NCBI GenBank assembly: GCA_964534125.1 | Contig: CAZHOJ010000004.1 | Span: 186,001-250,000, forward strand | DNA: 64,000 bases | Direction of reading: 5' to 3' | Source: 2-02-FULL-55-14 sp964534125 | GTDB lineage: Bacteria > Bacteroidota > Ignavibacteria > UBA10030 | Shown: one piece after another, positions 25,490-34,524 of the stretch | Numbering within the stretch: position 1 is the stretch's first letter | How the letters are laid out: each line of letters starts with the position of its first letter | Position numbers and translations under genes: made by a program | The notes under the pieces: generated by a model | What the model was told of the DNA's origin: nothing | The model's input: only the letters and a program-made list of their open reading frames with translations | The model's database searches: none

Positions 25490-26812
25490 ATGGTTGCAGA
25501 ACCAGGGCCGACAACAAAGGTGAAGACCGTGAAACGACTACTCACACTGGCTTTTTCCCTTCTATTGCTCATCCCCGGCGCGGCACTGGCCCAATTGTTT
25601 CAAGCCCGTTTCGTGACCTCAGCCTACTCGTGGCAACGCCTGGATGCAGCCAGTCAGACAGAGAGCCATCTCTACGGATTTCAGGGCGCTCAATTCATGT
25701 TAGGGTCGAAGGATTTCACGTTCCGGACCTACATGCAGGGCTTCAATGATTTTGCCGGTCCCAACAAGAACGATCCATCGTTCAAACTCTATTCGCTGTC
25801 GGTCAGTGTCAGGAACCTGCTCGACATGGTGGATGTACAGGCCGGACGCTTGTACGTGTTCTCGGGTGCGGGCCGCGGTCTCATCGATGGATTATCCGCC
25901 ACCGTCAGGCCGCTCAAGGAGAAGCTGACGGTCAAGGGATTCTACGGCCTGCTCACGCCGGGCGACCGTTCGCTCGACCTCAGCGATTCGGAGAACTTTC
26001 TCGCCGGTGTCCACGTGAGCAGCCAGCTCCTCCCGTCACTGCAGGTCTCTGCAAGCGTCGCAAGCAAGGGGTACTCGCAGGAAGGGTACACGGCAGTACG
26101 GGCCGACACGCTGTTCAATCCGTTCACGTTCGATTTCCGCCCGATGACCCGCACTGAGGACATCGTCAGCGCGGACGCCCGGTACGATGTTGAAGGCTAT
26201 GGTGACGTGTATGTGCGGTACGATCACGACATCACAGCAAAGGAGATGGCCAAGCTGAACGCGTTCGGACGGTTCCGCATCATGCCCGACCTAGCGATCA
26301 CTGCCGAGTATCTTCGCCGTGAGCCCCGCATCTCATTCCAGTCCATTTTCTCCGTCTTCACGTACTCCACCGTACAGGACATCAATGCCGGCATCGAGTA
26401 CGGCCTTATGGACGGATGGCATCTCCTGGCCAATGTCGGCTCCATCTCCTACGGCGACGAGTCCTCACAGCGTGTGACCCTCGGCGTGAACGGCGAATAT
26501 GTCTCTGCGTCGTTCGCCACGAACATCTCCGACAGGAGCACGCTCGATGCGGCGTCGCTCAATGCCGGGTATCCGCTCTTCGATAACTTCATCACTCCGA
26601 CGATCCTGGTGAGCTACGCCCACTACAAACTGGATGCCGATGCTCCGACCAACGATGCGCTCGGCGTGTCGGGCGGCCTCGCCATCCGTCCGCTGCAGAT
26701 GCTCCTGGTCGATGCCCAGGTGCAGTGGATGAACAACAAGGTCTATACAAGCGATACGCGGTTCTTCCTGCGGATCAGTTATGCGCTGTCACATCGCTTC
26801 AGCATGTTCTGA
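25490..26812 (+). CDS. Predicted outer-membrane beta-barrel (porin-like) of a cytochrome conduit
   Basis: Up to 440 residues. A signal peptide (KRLLTLAFSLLLLIPGAALAQ) shows export; the true start may be the GTG at 25529 or 25520, because the ATG at 25490 is 13 bases from the AAGGAG site. The mature sequence has many alternating amphipathic strands rich in Tyr, Phe and Gly and ends in Phe, as outer-membrane barrels do. It is smaller than MtrB. Immediately downstream are a 14-haem cytochrome and a 22-haem lipoprotein cytochrome, so it most likely supplies the pore of a porin-cytochrome complex (inference). Confidence 0.72.
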   Translation: MVAEPGPTTKVKTVKRLLTLAFSLLLLIPGAALAQLFQARFVTSAYSWQRLDAASQTESHLYGFQGAQFMLGSKDFTFRTYMQGFNDFAGPNKNDPSFKLYSLSVSVRNLLDMVDVQAGRLYVFSGAGRGLIDGLSATVRPLKEKLTVKGFYGLLTPGDRSLDLSDSENFLAGVHVSSQLLPSLQVSASVASKGYSQEGYTAVRADTLFNPFTFDFRPMTRTEDIVSADARYDVEGYGDVYVRYDHDITAKEMAKLNAFGRFRIMPDLAITAEYLRREPRISFQSIFSVFTYSTVQDINAGIEYGLMDGWHLLANVGSISYGDESSQRVTLGVNGEYVSASFATNISDRSTLDAASLNAGYPLFDNFITPTILVSYAHYKLDADAPTNDALGVSGGLAIRPLQMLLVDAQVQWMNNKVYTSDTRFFLRISYALSHRFSMF

Positions 26813-26826
26813 GAAGGAATTCGTCC

Positions 26827-28053
26827 ATGCATGATCACACAACAAGACCGTCGCGCATCCCGTTCTTCTACGGGGCTTTTCTGACAGCGCTCGTGCTCAC
26901 CGTGGGGCTTTCCGTCCTCGTTGCCGGGACAGGTGGTGGGGGGGAGGAGCCGCAGTCCGGCCTCAGGTTCTCGCACAAGTTGCACACACAGGATGCAGGT
27001 ATGGGGTGTGCTGACTGCCATAGCGCGGTCGCCGAGAGTGCATCGGCTGCAGATGTCATCCGGCCCGACCATTCCACCTGCCAGAGCTGCCACGAAGAAC
27101 AGCTGAACGAGAGCTGCACGACCTGTCACGTCACGGATCCCGGGGAGTACACGATCCCTGTCCGCGATACGCGGGGGCTCGTCTTCTCGCATGCATTTCA
27201 TATCGGACAGGGAGCTGAATGCGCTGCATGCCATGCCGATGTCGCCGGTGTCGAGGCGGGCGAGCATATTCCGCTACCACCTATGGCGACGTGCAATACC
27301 TGCCATGATGATGCCCAGGCATCGAATGCGTGCGAATCCTGCCATACGAACCTTGCGCTGCTCCGTCCCGTCGAACATAATGAATCAGACTTCCTCCGCC
27401 ATCATAAGCAGCTCGCCCTCCGGGATGGTGCGAACTGTCTCTCGTGCCACACCGAAGAGGGATGCGCAGAATGTCACAACGGGGCTGAGCTGGTGAGCGT
27501 CACGGTCCCGGGATCTGATCTTCAGGTCCCGAACGGCCCGCGGCTGTTCGCCATCGCCCGCGGCCAGGGGCAGAACAAGCTGAAGGTCCATGACGCCGGC
27601 TTCCGGTTCACGCACGGCGTGCTGGTCCAGCAGCGGTCATCCGAATGCCAGACATGCCACGATGCACAGGATTTCTGCTCGACATGCCATATGGCCGGGG
27701 GGAACATCAATCAGGGATCGTTCCGTCCGTTCAGTCATTCGCAGCCCGGTTTTACGACCGTCGGCGTCGGCTCGGGGGGTGGGCTTCATGCCCGTGAGGC
27801 GCGTCGCGACATCGAGGCATGCGCGAGCTGTCACGATGTGCAGGCGGCGGACCCGACCTGTGTCCTGTGCCATGTCGACAACGACGGTATTCGCGGCACG
27901 AACCCGCGCACGCATGAGCCCGGATTCATGGCGGGGGAGAAGGGTGACTGGCATGAAGATCCGGGGGCGAACTGCTACGTCTGCCACGTGGACCCGAACG
28001 CGCGTCCGGGTGGAAACAAGTCTCTCACCTTCTGCGGCTATTGCCATAACTGA
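26827..28053 (+). CDS. 14-haem periplasmic cytochrome c
   Basis: From ATG 26827 (GAAGGAA before it) the product has 408 residues. An N-terminal hydrophobic segment (residues about 12-33) lacks a clear cleavage site and may stay as an anchor. Fourteen CXXCH motifs follow by direct count, the first CADCH and the last CGYCH four residues from the end. Elements like FSHxxH upstream of motif pairs are typical of c3/c7-type folds. It sits between the barrel and the lipoprotein cytochrome; the likely role is carrying electrons across the periplasm to or through the barrel. Confidence 0.88.
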   Translation: MHDHTTRPSRIPFFYGAFLTALVLTVGLSVLVAGTGGGGEEPQSGLRFSHKLHTQDAGMGCADCHSAVAESASAADVIRPDHSTCQSCHEEQLNESCTTCHVTDPGEYTIPVRDTRGLVFSHAFHIGQGAECAACHADVAGVEAGEHIPLPPMATCNTCHDDAQASNACESCHTNLALLRPVEHNESDFLRHHKQLALRDGANCLSCHTEEGCAECHNGAELVSVTVPGSDLQVPNGPRLFAIARGQGQNKLKVHDAGFRFTHGVLVQQRSSECQTCHDAQDFCSTCHMAGGNINQGSFRPFSHSQPGFTTVGVGSGGGLHAREARRDIEACASCHDVQAADPTCVLCHVDNDGIRGTNPRTHEPGFMAGEKGDWHEDPGANCYVCHVDPNARPGGNKSLTFCGYCHN

Positions 28054-28055
28054 CC

Positions 28056-30671
28056 ATGAGAACACACACACGTACGCTTCGCTTCGCCGCATCGCTCCTG
28101 CTCCTTGCAGGTATCTCTCTGACCGGTTGCGTGGATGAGCAGGAGACCCTGCCGGCCGGAACGACCGCCGGCGTCAAGGTCCATCCGGACGGATGGTCAC
28201 AGCCCGGTTCGGCGGAATTCCATGGCCAGGCGATACGAGCCAGCAACTGGAACATGAACTCCTGCAAGACGTGTCATGGGAACCTCTACAACGGCGGAAC
28301 GTCGCAGAAGTCATGCCTTACCTGCCACAATCAGGCAGCTGGTCCCGAGGATTGCGCCACGTGCCATGGAAGCGCCATCAACCCGGCACCTCCGCAGGAC
28401 ACCGAAGGGAACACCGCAGCGTCGAACCGCGGCGTCGGGGCGCACCAGGCTCATCTCGTTGCGGACGAGGCGAAGGTCCTGAAGTGTGCGGAATGCCATA
28501 GCGTACCGACTGCCCTGATGTCCATCGGCCACATCGACACGACACAATTCGCCGAAGTGGCGATGAACGACACACTGGCCAATTTGATCACCGGAGGGGG
28601 AGCGTTCGATCCAAATCCTGTCTACAATGCCACGACGCTTGGATGTAGTTCGACCTACTGCCACGGGACGTTCAGGAACGGCAACGGAACGAACGTCGCG
28701 GTGTGGACCGATCCGTCCACCGGTGTGTGCGGAACATGTCATGGCGATGATACGAAGAGCACACGCAAGGAAAAGGCGCTTCCGAAGACCACGGCGCTTG
28801 GAGGAACGCATCCCCCGGGCACCGATTGTCAGGTCTGTCATACGAACGTGGATGCCAACGCCGTCTTCACGAATGCCGCGGTGCATGTGAATGGTATCGT
28901 GAATCTGAAGGACCTCAGCGGCAACTGCTCGGCATGTCACGGGTCGACGACGAATGCAGCGCCCCCTGTCGATCTTGCCGGGAACAGCGCAGTGACCGCG
29001 AAAGGGGTCGGCGCCCACCAGGCGCACCTCGTCGGATCGGGCGATGCGCAACTGGTAGCGTGCACGGAATGCCACACCGTGCCGGCGACCGTCGATGTCA
29101 CCGGGGCGGATGGACACATGGACGCCTCGGCCGGAGCTGAAGTGCTGTTCAACGGATCGCTTGCGACGCATCCGACAGGAAGCATCACGCCAAGCCCGTC
29201 CTACAACAGCACCGGAGCGACCTGCTCCAACACATATTGCCACGGGAATTTCGTGAACGGCAATCCCACGACCGCACCCGTGTGGAACGCGGCAGCCGGC
29301 ACCGGAGCACAGTGCGGGACCTGTCACGGAGATGCTACCAGGACGACCGTGGCCGAGAAAGCCCTTCCGGGCGGTACGCACCCGGCCTATACATCATGTG
29401 TCTGGTGCCATTCCAATATCGATGCAACGGCATCATTCACCAACGGTGCGACGCACGTCAACGGGTCCATTAATCTCGCATCGCTCAATGCACCTGCGGA
29501 CTGTGCACGATGTCACGGCACGGGGTCCGACCCGGCACCGCCGGTCGACCTTGCGGGGAATACCGTCGTGACCGCGAAGGGCGTCGGGGCGCACCAGGCA
29601 CACCTGAATGCATCGGGTGCAAAGGACATCGCGTGCATGGAGTGTCATACCGTACCAGCGACCATCGACCTGACGGGCGCAGACGGTCACATCGATGCGA
29701 ACACAGGTGCTGAGGTGGCTTTTAACGGGACGCTTGCAAAACTAGCGATGGGCGGCGTGACGCCGGCTCCGGCATACACAAGTGCGAATGCCACCTGCGC
29801 AAGCACGTACTGTCACGGCACCTTCAAGAATGGGAACCAGTCCAACGCGCCCGTGTGGAACAGTGCGGCCGGCGCAGGAGCTCAGTGCGGTTCATGTCAC
29901 GGGGATGTGACGAAGACGACGACCGCTGCGAAGGCGCTGCCGACGGGTACGCACCCGGCGTACACCGAATGCCAGTGGTGCCACACGTCCGTCACCGCTG
30001 GACCGACCTTCACGGACGTGGACAACCATGTTGACGGCACAGTTCCGCTGTTCCAGGTCTCAACGGCGGCGGATTGCTCGCACTGCCACGGGTCCGTAAC
30101 GAATGCCGCGCCCCCCAATGATCTGGCGGGGAATGCCTCCTCCGGAAAGGTCGGTGCGCATCAGGTCCACCTGAGCCCGTCGACCCTGACCACGCATGCT
30201 GTCGCCTGCAACGAGTGTCATACGGTGCCTGCCACGCTGGACTACACCGGCGCAGACGGTCATCTTGACGGGACGGCCGGCGCCGAACTGGCCTTCGGGT
30301 CCTTCGCGTCCATTACGACCGCAAGCGGCGCCGTGGTCCCGAATCCCTCATACACAGGGGCGAGCCTGAGTTGTTCCAGCACGTACTGTCACGGCACGTT
30401 TACGAATGGCAATCTTACGAACGCACCCGTGTGGAACAATCCATCGACAGCCGCATGCGGCACATGTCATGGCAATCCTGCGACCGGTAATCCCCGGCCT
30501 CCTGCGCCCCATTCGACATCTGACAACTGTGGCATCTGTCACTCTGTATCGGGAGAATCGCCGGTCGCAACGTATACTTCGGCCGACACGACATGGTCCA
30601 TCACCAATAAGCCCTATCATATCAACGGCAAACTGAGTCTCTTCACCGCAGAACGTGATCCCTGGCCGTGA
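28056..30671 (+). CDS. 22-haem outer-membrane lipoprotein cytochrome with GSu C4xC/C2xC repeats
   Basis: An 871-residue protein. A lipobox LTGC (Cys near residue 25) marks a lipoprotein. There are 22 haem motifs by direct count: 18 CXXCH and four CX4CH of the form C-S/N/A-x-T-Y-CHG. The CX4CH motifs recur every 191-193 residues, each within a module CxECHxVPA ... STYCHGxF ... CGxCHGD ... CxWCH, which matches the Geobacter-type CxxxxCH/CXXCH domain. This is the expected architecture of an extracellular electron-transfer cytochrome on the cell surface. It begins two bases after the 14-haem gene. Confidence 0.88.
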   Translation: MRTHTRTLRFAASLLLLAGISLTGCVDEQETLPAGTTAGVKVHPDGWSQPGSAEFHGQAIRASNWNMNSCKTCHGNLYNGGTSQKSCLTCHNQAAGPEDCATCHGSAINPAPPQDTEGNTAASNRGVGAHQAHLVADEAKVLKCAECHSVPTALMSIGHIDTTQFAEVAMNDTLANLITGGGAFDPNPVYNATTLGCSSTYCHGTFRNGNGTNVAVWTDPSTGVCGTCHGDDTKSTRKEKALPKTTALGGTHPPGTDCQVCHTNVDANAVFTNAAVHVNGIVNLKDLSGNCSACHGSTTNAAPPVDLAGNSAVTAKGVGAHQAHLVGSGDAQLVACTECHTVPATVDVTGADGHMDASAGAEVLFNGSLATHPTGSITPSPSYNSTGATCSNTYCHGNFVNGNPTTAPVWNAAAGTGAQCGTCHGDATRTTVAEKALPGGTHPAYTSCVWCHSNIDATASFTNGATHVNGSINLASLNAPADCARCHGTGSDPAPPVDLAGNTVVTAKGVGAHQAHLNASGAKDIACMECHTVPATIDLTGADGHIDANTGAEVAFNGTLAKLAMGGVTPAPAYTSANATCASTYCHGTFKNGNQSNAPVWNSAAGAGAQCGSCHGDVTKTTTAAKALPTGTHPAYTECQWCHTSVTAGPTFTDVDNHVDGTVPLFQVSTAADCSHCHGSVTNAAPPNDLAGNASSGKVGAHQVHLSPSTLTTHAVACNECHTVPATLDYTGADGHLDGTAGAELAFGSFASITTASGAVVPNPSYTGASLSCSSTYCHGTFTNGNLTNAPVWNNPSTAACGTCHGNPATGNPRPPAPHSTSDNCGICHSVSGESPVATYTSADTTWSITNKPYHINGKLSLFTAERDPWP
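28376..30500 (+). repeat. Four imperfect in-frame tandem repeats, about 575 bases each
   Basis: The CX4CH codons start at 28644, 29223, 29796 and 30372, giving periods of 579, 573 and 576 bases. Flanking words such as GCGCACCAGGC and CCGTGTGGAAC recur at matching offsets. The repeats encode the haem modules of the 22-haem cytochrome and have diverged at third positions. Confidence 0.8.
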
Positions 30672-30837
30672 TAGACGAAGCAGGGGAGAAATAAGAGAGG
30701 CGACACAGGCTCGCTGAGCGAGCAAAGAACATACTGACCGTACCGGGGAGATCGCGGAGACAGAACCTTCCGGTGGCATCCCGCTCTGTACCGTATCAAG
30801 TTCAGACTTTCCATACAGTGAGAAAAAAGGCACTTCT

Positions 30838-33096
30838 ATGACCGGCACAATCCTTCTATGGGTCGCATTCCTTTCATCGTTGTTCGGGATGCTCATGTAT
30901 TTCCGCACCGCAACGGGCGCTTCGAAATCCGTGCGCGAGGCACGCTGGGGCAATATCGCCTCGGCAGGAAGCGTCATCATCGCCTCGGTGCTCCTGATGA
31001 TGTACATCTTCCAGCATCGGTTCGAGTACGAGTATGTCTATGGATACTCCTCCCGCGACCTTCCGGACTATCTGCTCATGACGACGTTCTGGGCAGGCCA
31101 GGAGGGGAGCTTCCTTCTGTGGGCGCTGTGTGCAGCGTTGTTCGGCCTCGTCCTGCAATCGTTCGCGCGAAAGCAGCGGACAGAGGCGCGCGTGATGACC
31201 ATCTACGGGATCGTCCAGACATCGCTGCTGTTCATCCTGCTGTTCAAGTCCCCCTTCACGATGATCTGGGACGCATATCCGGGTCAGATAGCTGTCGGAC
31301 AGGTGCCGCCTGATGGGAAGGGTCTGAATCCCCTGTTGCAGAACATGTGGATGGCGATCCATCCGCCCATCCTCTTCATCGGGTTTGCGTCCCTGGCGGT
31401 GCCATTCGCCCTCGCGGTGGCAGCGCTCTGGGGCAGGATGTTCCAGGACTGGACGCGCATTGCATTTCCCTGGGTCCTGTTTGCAGTCGTCGCTCTCGGC
31501 ACCGGCATCATGCTCGGCGGCTACTGGGCCTACGGCGTTCTCGGCTGGGGCGGCTGGTGGGGTTGGGACCCGGTGGAGAACTCATCCCTCATCCCATGGT
31601 TCGTCGCTGCGACGCTGCTGCACACGCTCATCGTGCAGATGAAGAACGGGGGATTCGTTCGCACGAACTTCGTGCTCACCATCCTGGCGTATGTCCTCGT
31701 CGTCTACAGCACCTTCCTTACGAGGAGCGGTGTCCTCGGCGAGGCCTCGGTCCACTCCTTCACGGACCCGGGAACGTTCGTCTACTCGTTGCTGCTGCTT
31801 TGGGTGGTCGGCATGCTCGCGGTCGGATTGCTGATGCTGCGGTCCCGCTGGAAGGACCTCCGTCCGTCCGGTGCGATGACCGGCATTCTGCGGAAGGATA
31901 CGATGCTGGGATGGACGACGGCCATTCTCGTTCTCCTGACGGCGATGGTCTTTGTCGGCACCAACTGGCCCATCATTGCGAACGCCTCTGTGGAACCGGC
32001 GTTCTATAACAAGTCCGCATTGCCGTTCGGCATCCTGCTCGCACTGCTGCTCGGTGTGAGCCTTGCATTGCAGTGGGAAGAGGTCCCGCTCGCCATAGCT
32101 CTGCGGCGGATGATGGTGCCGTTCGGCCTTTCGGTGGTGCTTGTGATCGCGCTGCTCGTCGCCGGCGTGACGGATGTGATGCCGCTCGTGTTCTCGCTTA
32201 CCTCTGCTTTCGCATTCTTCATGAATGTTCGTGCGCTGTATCAGCGGATCCGGATCGATTGGTGGTCGATCGGCGGCCCGATCGCGCATGCAGGTGTAGG
32301 TATTCTCTTCCTCGGCATCATCGGGTCGGGCTTCTATTCCCGGACGGAGACAGTGTCGTTGCCGCTTGGACAAGCCAAAGAGGTTCTGGGACAGACACTG
32401 ACGTACACCGGGGCGCAGGAGCGGGAGGGGAAATGGTACTTCACGGTCATCGCCGGAATGGATGCGACGAAGTACGAGCTGGTCACAGGTATGTATCACA
32501 GTGACTATAACAACTCAACAATGCGCACGCCGGACTACGTGACGATGCTGACGAAGGACATCTACCTCGAGCCTATCTCGGTCGACGTTCCGGAGCAGGC
32601 GCCTGTCGAGCGGCCCGTTCATCTTCGCAAGGGCCAGACGGACCAGGTCGGGCCGTTCGCGGTCACCTTCCGGAAGTTCGAGATGCAGCAGCATGCGAAC
32701 GAGTCGATGATGGCCGGGGCAGGGATGCGTATTGGTGCGGTCCTCGAGATACGGGAAGGAAAGAAGAAGGGGAAGACGGTGACCGTGATATCGTCCTTCG
32801 AGGCAGGTTCGGTCGCGGAGATGCAGCCCTATCGCGTCAATGATACGCTTGAGATCCGGTTCGTCGGGATGAACATCGATACGGAGGGGGGAGGATCGAC
32901 CGTCATTCTCAGCACTGCGAATCCCGCAGCGCCTGTGCAGCAGGGGGTCGAGTCGCTCGTGGTCGAGGCGAGCGTGAAGCCATTCATGAGCCTCGTGTGG
33001 CTTGGTGCTTTCGTGTCGATGGCTGGAGTTGCGGTTGCCGTCGTCCGTCGGAAAAGGGACCTTGACAAGCGCGATGTGACAGATACCACAGCATAA
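30838..33096 (+). CDS. ccmF: CcmF/CcsA-family cytochrome c haem lyase
   Basis: A 752-residue membrane protein with many helices and the haem-handling WWD-type motif GVLGWGGWWGWDPVENSSLIPW (about 225-250), preceded by HPPILFIGF and followed by TRSGVLGEASVHSF as in CcmF/NrfE. A long periplasmic region (about 510-720) precedes the last helix. It attaches haem to apocytochrome c in system I maturation. No other ccm gene is in the window. Its position after a cytochrome with CX4CH sites could mean it serves these proteins specifically (inference). The 166-base gap before it shows only a GCTCGC/GCGAGC hairpin (30709-30723). Confidence 0.9.
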   Translation: MTGTILLWVAFLSSLFGMLMYFRTATGASKSVREARWGNIASAGSVIIASVLLMMYIFQHRFEYEYVYGYSSRDLPDYLLMTTFWAGQEGSFLLWALCAALFGLVLQSFARKQRTEARVMTIYGIVQTSLLFILLFKSPFTMIWDAYPGQIAVGQVPPDGKGLNPLLQNMWMAIHPPILFIGFASLAVPFALAVAALWGRMFQDWTRIAFPWVLFAVVALGTGIMLGGYWAYGVLGWGGWWGWDPVENSSLIPWFVAATLLHTLIVQMKNGGFVRTNFVLTILAYVLVVYSTFLTRSGVLGEASVHSFTDPGTFVYSLLLLWVVGMLAVGLLMLRSRWKDLRPSGAMTGILRKDTMLGWTTAILVLLTAMVFVGTNWPIIANASVEPAFYNKSALPFGILLALLLGVSLALQWEEVPLAIALRRMMVPFGLSVVLVIALLVAGVTDVMPLVFSLTSAFAFFMNVRALYQRIRIDWWSIGGPIAHAGVGILFLGIIGSGFYSRTETVSLPLGQAKEVLGQTLTYTGAQEREGKWYFTVIAGMDATKYELVTGMYHSDYNNSTMRTPDYVTMLTKDIYLEPISVDVPEQAPVERPVHLRKGQTDQVGPFAVTFRKFEMQQHANESMMAGAGMRIGAVLEIREGKKKGKTVTVISSFEAGSVAEMQPYRVNDTLEIRFVGMNIDTEGGGSTVILSTANPAAPVQQGVESLVVEASVKPFMSLVWLGAFVSMAGVAVAVVRRKRDLDKRDVTDTTA

Positions 33097-33136
33097 GAGA
33101 AGAAACCAGCCGTACCTTTGCACGTATACTGTCTGT

Positions 33137-33170
33137 GCGGAGGGGGATCCAATGACCGGACCCTCTCCGC
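33137..33170 (+). terminator. Hairpin between ccmF and the Usp gene
   Basis: GCGGAGGGGG (33137-33146) pairs with CCCTCTCCGC (33161-33170), 10 bp including one G-T pair, and is followed by a T-rich ATGTTTATTT. It may end the ccmF transcript or form part of the Usp leader. Its presence argues against using the ATG at 33171 as a start. Confidence 0.5.
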
Positions 33171-33203
33171 ATGTTTATTTCCATCCCTCCAAAGGTTCGG
33201 AAT

Positions 33204-33701
33204 ATGAAAGCCCCTCGTACTATCCTCGTTCCGGTCGACCTCTCAGACTTCTCATTCACCGCCCTGCAATATGCCGAGGAGATCGCAGCCCTCTTCGGAG
33301 ATCCTGCGGTCACTGTGCTCTACGTCGAGGAGCACGATGGCCATCGCGGAGAGTCGGACGCCGAAGCGGATGCGGCGCTCGAAGCCAAGGCGCGTGACCG
33401 CATCACGCTGCTCATGGTCGAAAAGCAGATCGCGCATGCCCACGTCAACGTCTTGGTCCGGCACGGCAAACCCGCGACGAACATCGTCGAGGTCGCGCGT
33501 GAGCTCGATATCGACCTCATCGTGGTGTCCACGCACGGCCGCACAGGGCTCAGACATGTCCTGATGGGCAGTGTCGCTGAGAAGGTCGTGCGCTACGCGC
33601 CATGCCCTGTGCTGACGATCAAGCCGGAGGAGTTCCGGGAGATCGTGTCTCTGACCGAAGATGATGTGGCCGGGAGCCTGCATCTCCATCAGAGCGTCTG
33701 A
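33204..33701 (+). CDS. Universal stress protein (UspA family)
   Basis: A 165-residue Usp domain from ATG 33204: APRTILVPVDLSDFSFTALQYA at the start, VSTHGRTGLRHVLMGSVAEKV and PVLTIK near the end, the ATP-binding type. It is related to the Usp at 13391 (same motif order and similar length). It stands alone between ccmF and the converging haem operon. Confidence 0.92.
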   Translation: MKAPRTILVPVDLSDFSFTALQYAEEIAALFGDPAVTVLYVEEHDGHRGESDAEADAALEAKARDRITLLMVEKQIAHAHVNVLVRHGKPATNIVEVARELDIDLIVVSTHGRTGLRHVLMGSVAEKVVRYAPCPVLTIKPEEFREIVSLTEDDVAGSLHLHQSV

Positions 33702-33717
33702 CGCCTGAAACAACAAA

Positions 33718-33731
33718 CCCCCTTCCGGGGG
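33718..33731. terminator. Weak hairpin after the Usp gene
   Basis: CCCCC-TTCC-GGGGG, with CAACAAAC before and CCTGTTG after. The stem is strong but the T run is poor. It lies between the converging Usp gene and the leftward haem operon. Confidence 0.45.
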
Positions 33732-33761
33732 CCTGTTGACATCTGATGTCTGTTATATTCG

Positions 33762-33789
33762 GTCTCTTGTCTGTAGTCTGCCGTCTGAT
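33762..33789. repeat. Degenerate 7-base tandem repeat
   Basis: Four units GTCTCTT, GTCTGTA, GTCTGCC, GTCTGAT follow each other exactly. A comparable 7-base repeat lies at 55837-55864. Confidence 0.5.
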
Positions 33790-33797
33790 CTCTCCCT

Positions 33798-34493
33798 CTA
33801 CCGTATCTCTTCCCTCCAGTACACAGTCCCTTTCCTCGTGTTCGTCAGCATGATCTCGGTCGGGACGATGCGGATCAGTGCCTGATCCTTCATGTTCGGC
33901 TGGCTGATGTCGATGCGGACCCGGATGCGGAAGAACAGGTCCGCCTCGCCTTCTTTTGCTTCCATGGCGACCGGCCGCTCGACCTCCCAGCGAAATCCCT
34001 GGTTGAACCGGAGGGCAAGCATCGAGGTCCGGTACCCGCCGACGATCGTGTCCTGCACCCGGAGGAAATTGTTGCTCGGGACGTAGGTCAACAGCGCGGG
34101 TATGGTGTACGGCGCTTCGACCTGCACACTGCACTTCACCATGTAGACCTGCTTGTCCGCATTATACGTGTGCGGTGTGGCTTTAAGAAGCACGCCGAAG
34201 GTCCGGGAATCGAGCTTCTGCTCCCTGATGTACGAGTTGATCTTGATATTGTAGAGCTGACGCTCTCTCAGGACGCGGGCCTCGAACTCGGGGGTCGTCT
34301 CGAATTCGCCTTTCTGGGAGATGCTCGCGAGGTAGGCGTCCGTCTGTTCCTTCAGGAACGACCAGGATTCTTTCAGGATCTCGGTGAACTGTGCCGGCTC
34401 GAGGTTGTCCTCTGCGAAGCTCTGCTGAGCCGCAGCGGGGGTCACCGTGAGGAGGAGAACAGCAGACAGGAAAAAGGCAGCGATTCGTTGCAT
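33798..34493 (-). CDS. Secreted protein of unknown function at the end of the haem operon
   Basis: From the ATG at 34493 the product has 231 residues with a signal peptide (MQRIAAFFLSAVLLLTVTPAAAQQ). The rest is mixed alpha/beta, with a charged N-terminal region (KESWSFLKEQTDAYLASI) and a strand-rich C-terminal half. I do not recognise a family. It starts 31 bases after hemG, in the same direction, and may be co-transcribed. Confidence 0.7.
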   Translation of the reverse strand: MQRIAAFFLSAVLLLTVTPAAAQQSFAEDNLEPAQFTEILKESWSFLKEQTDAYLASISQKGEFETTPEFEARVLRERQLYNIKINSYIREQKLDSRTFGVLLKATPHTYNADKQVYMVKCSVQVEAPYTIPALLTYVPSNNFLRVQDTIVGGYRTSMLALRFNQGFRWEVERPVAMEAKEGEADLFFRIRVRIDISQPNMKDQALIRIVPTEIMLTNTRKGTVYWREEIR

Positions 34494-34524
34494 CGTACAG
34501 TTCCTTGCGGAAATGTGTGATGTG

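Noticed and set aside
28376..30500. Regular repeats that could suggest a CRISPR array
   Set aside because: The period is about 575 bases, in frame, and encodes haem modules of one protein; there are no short identical repeats with spacers.
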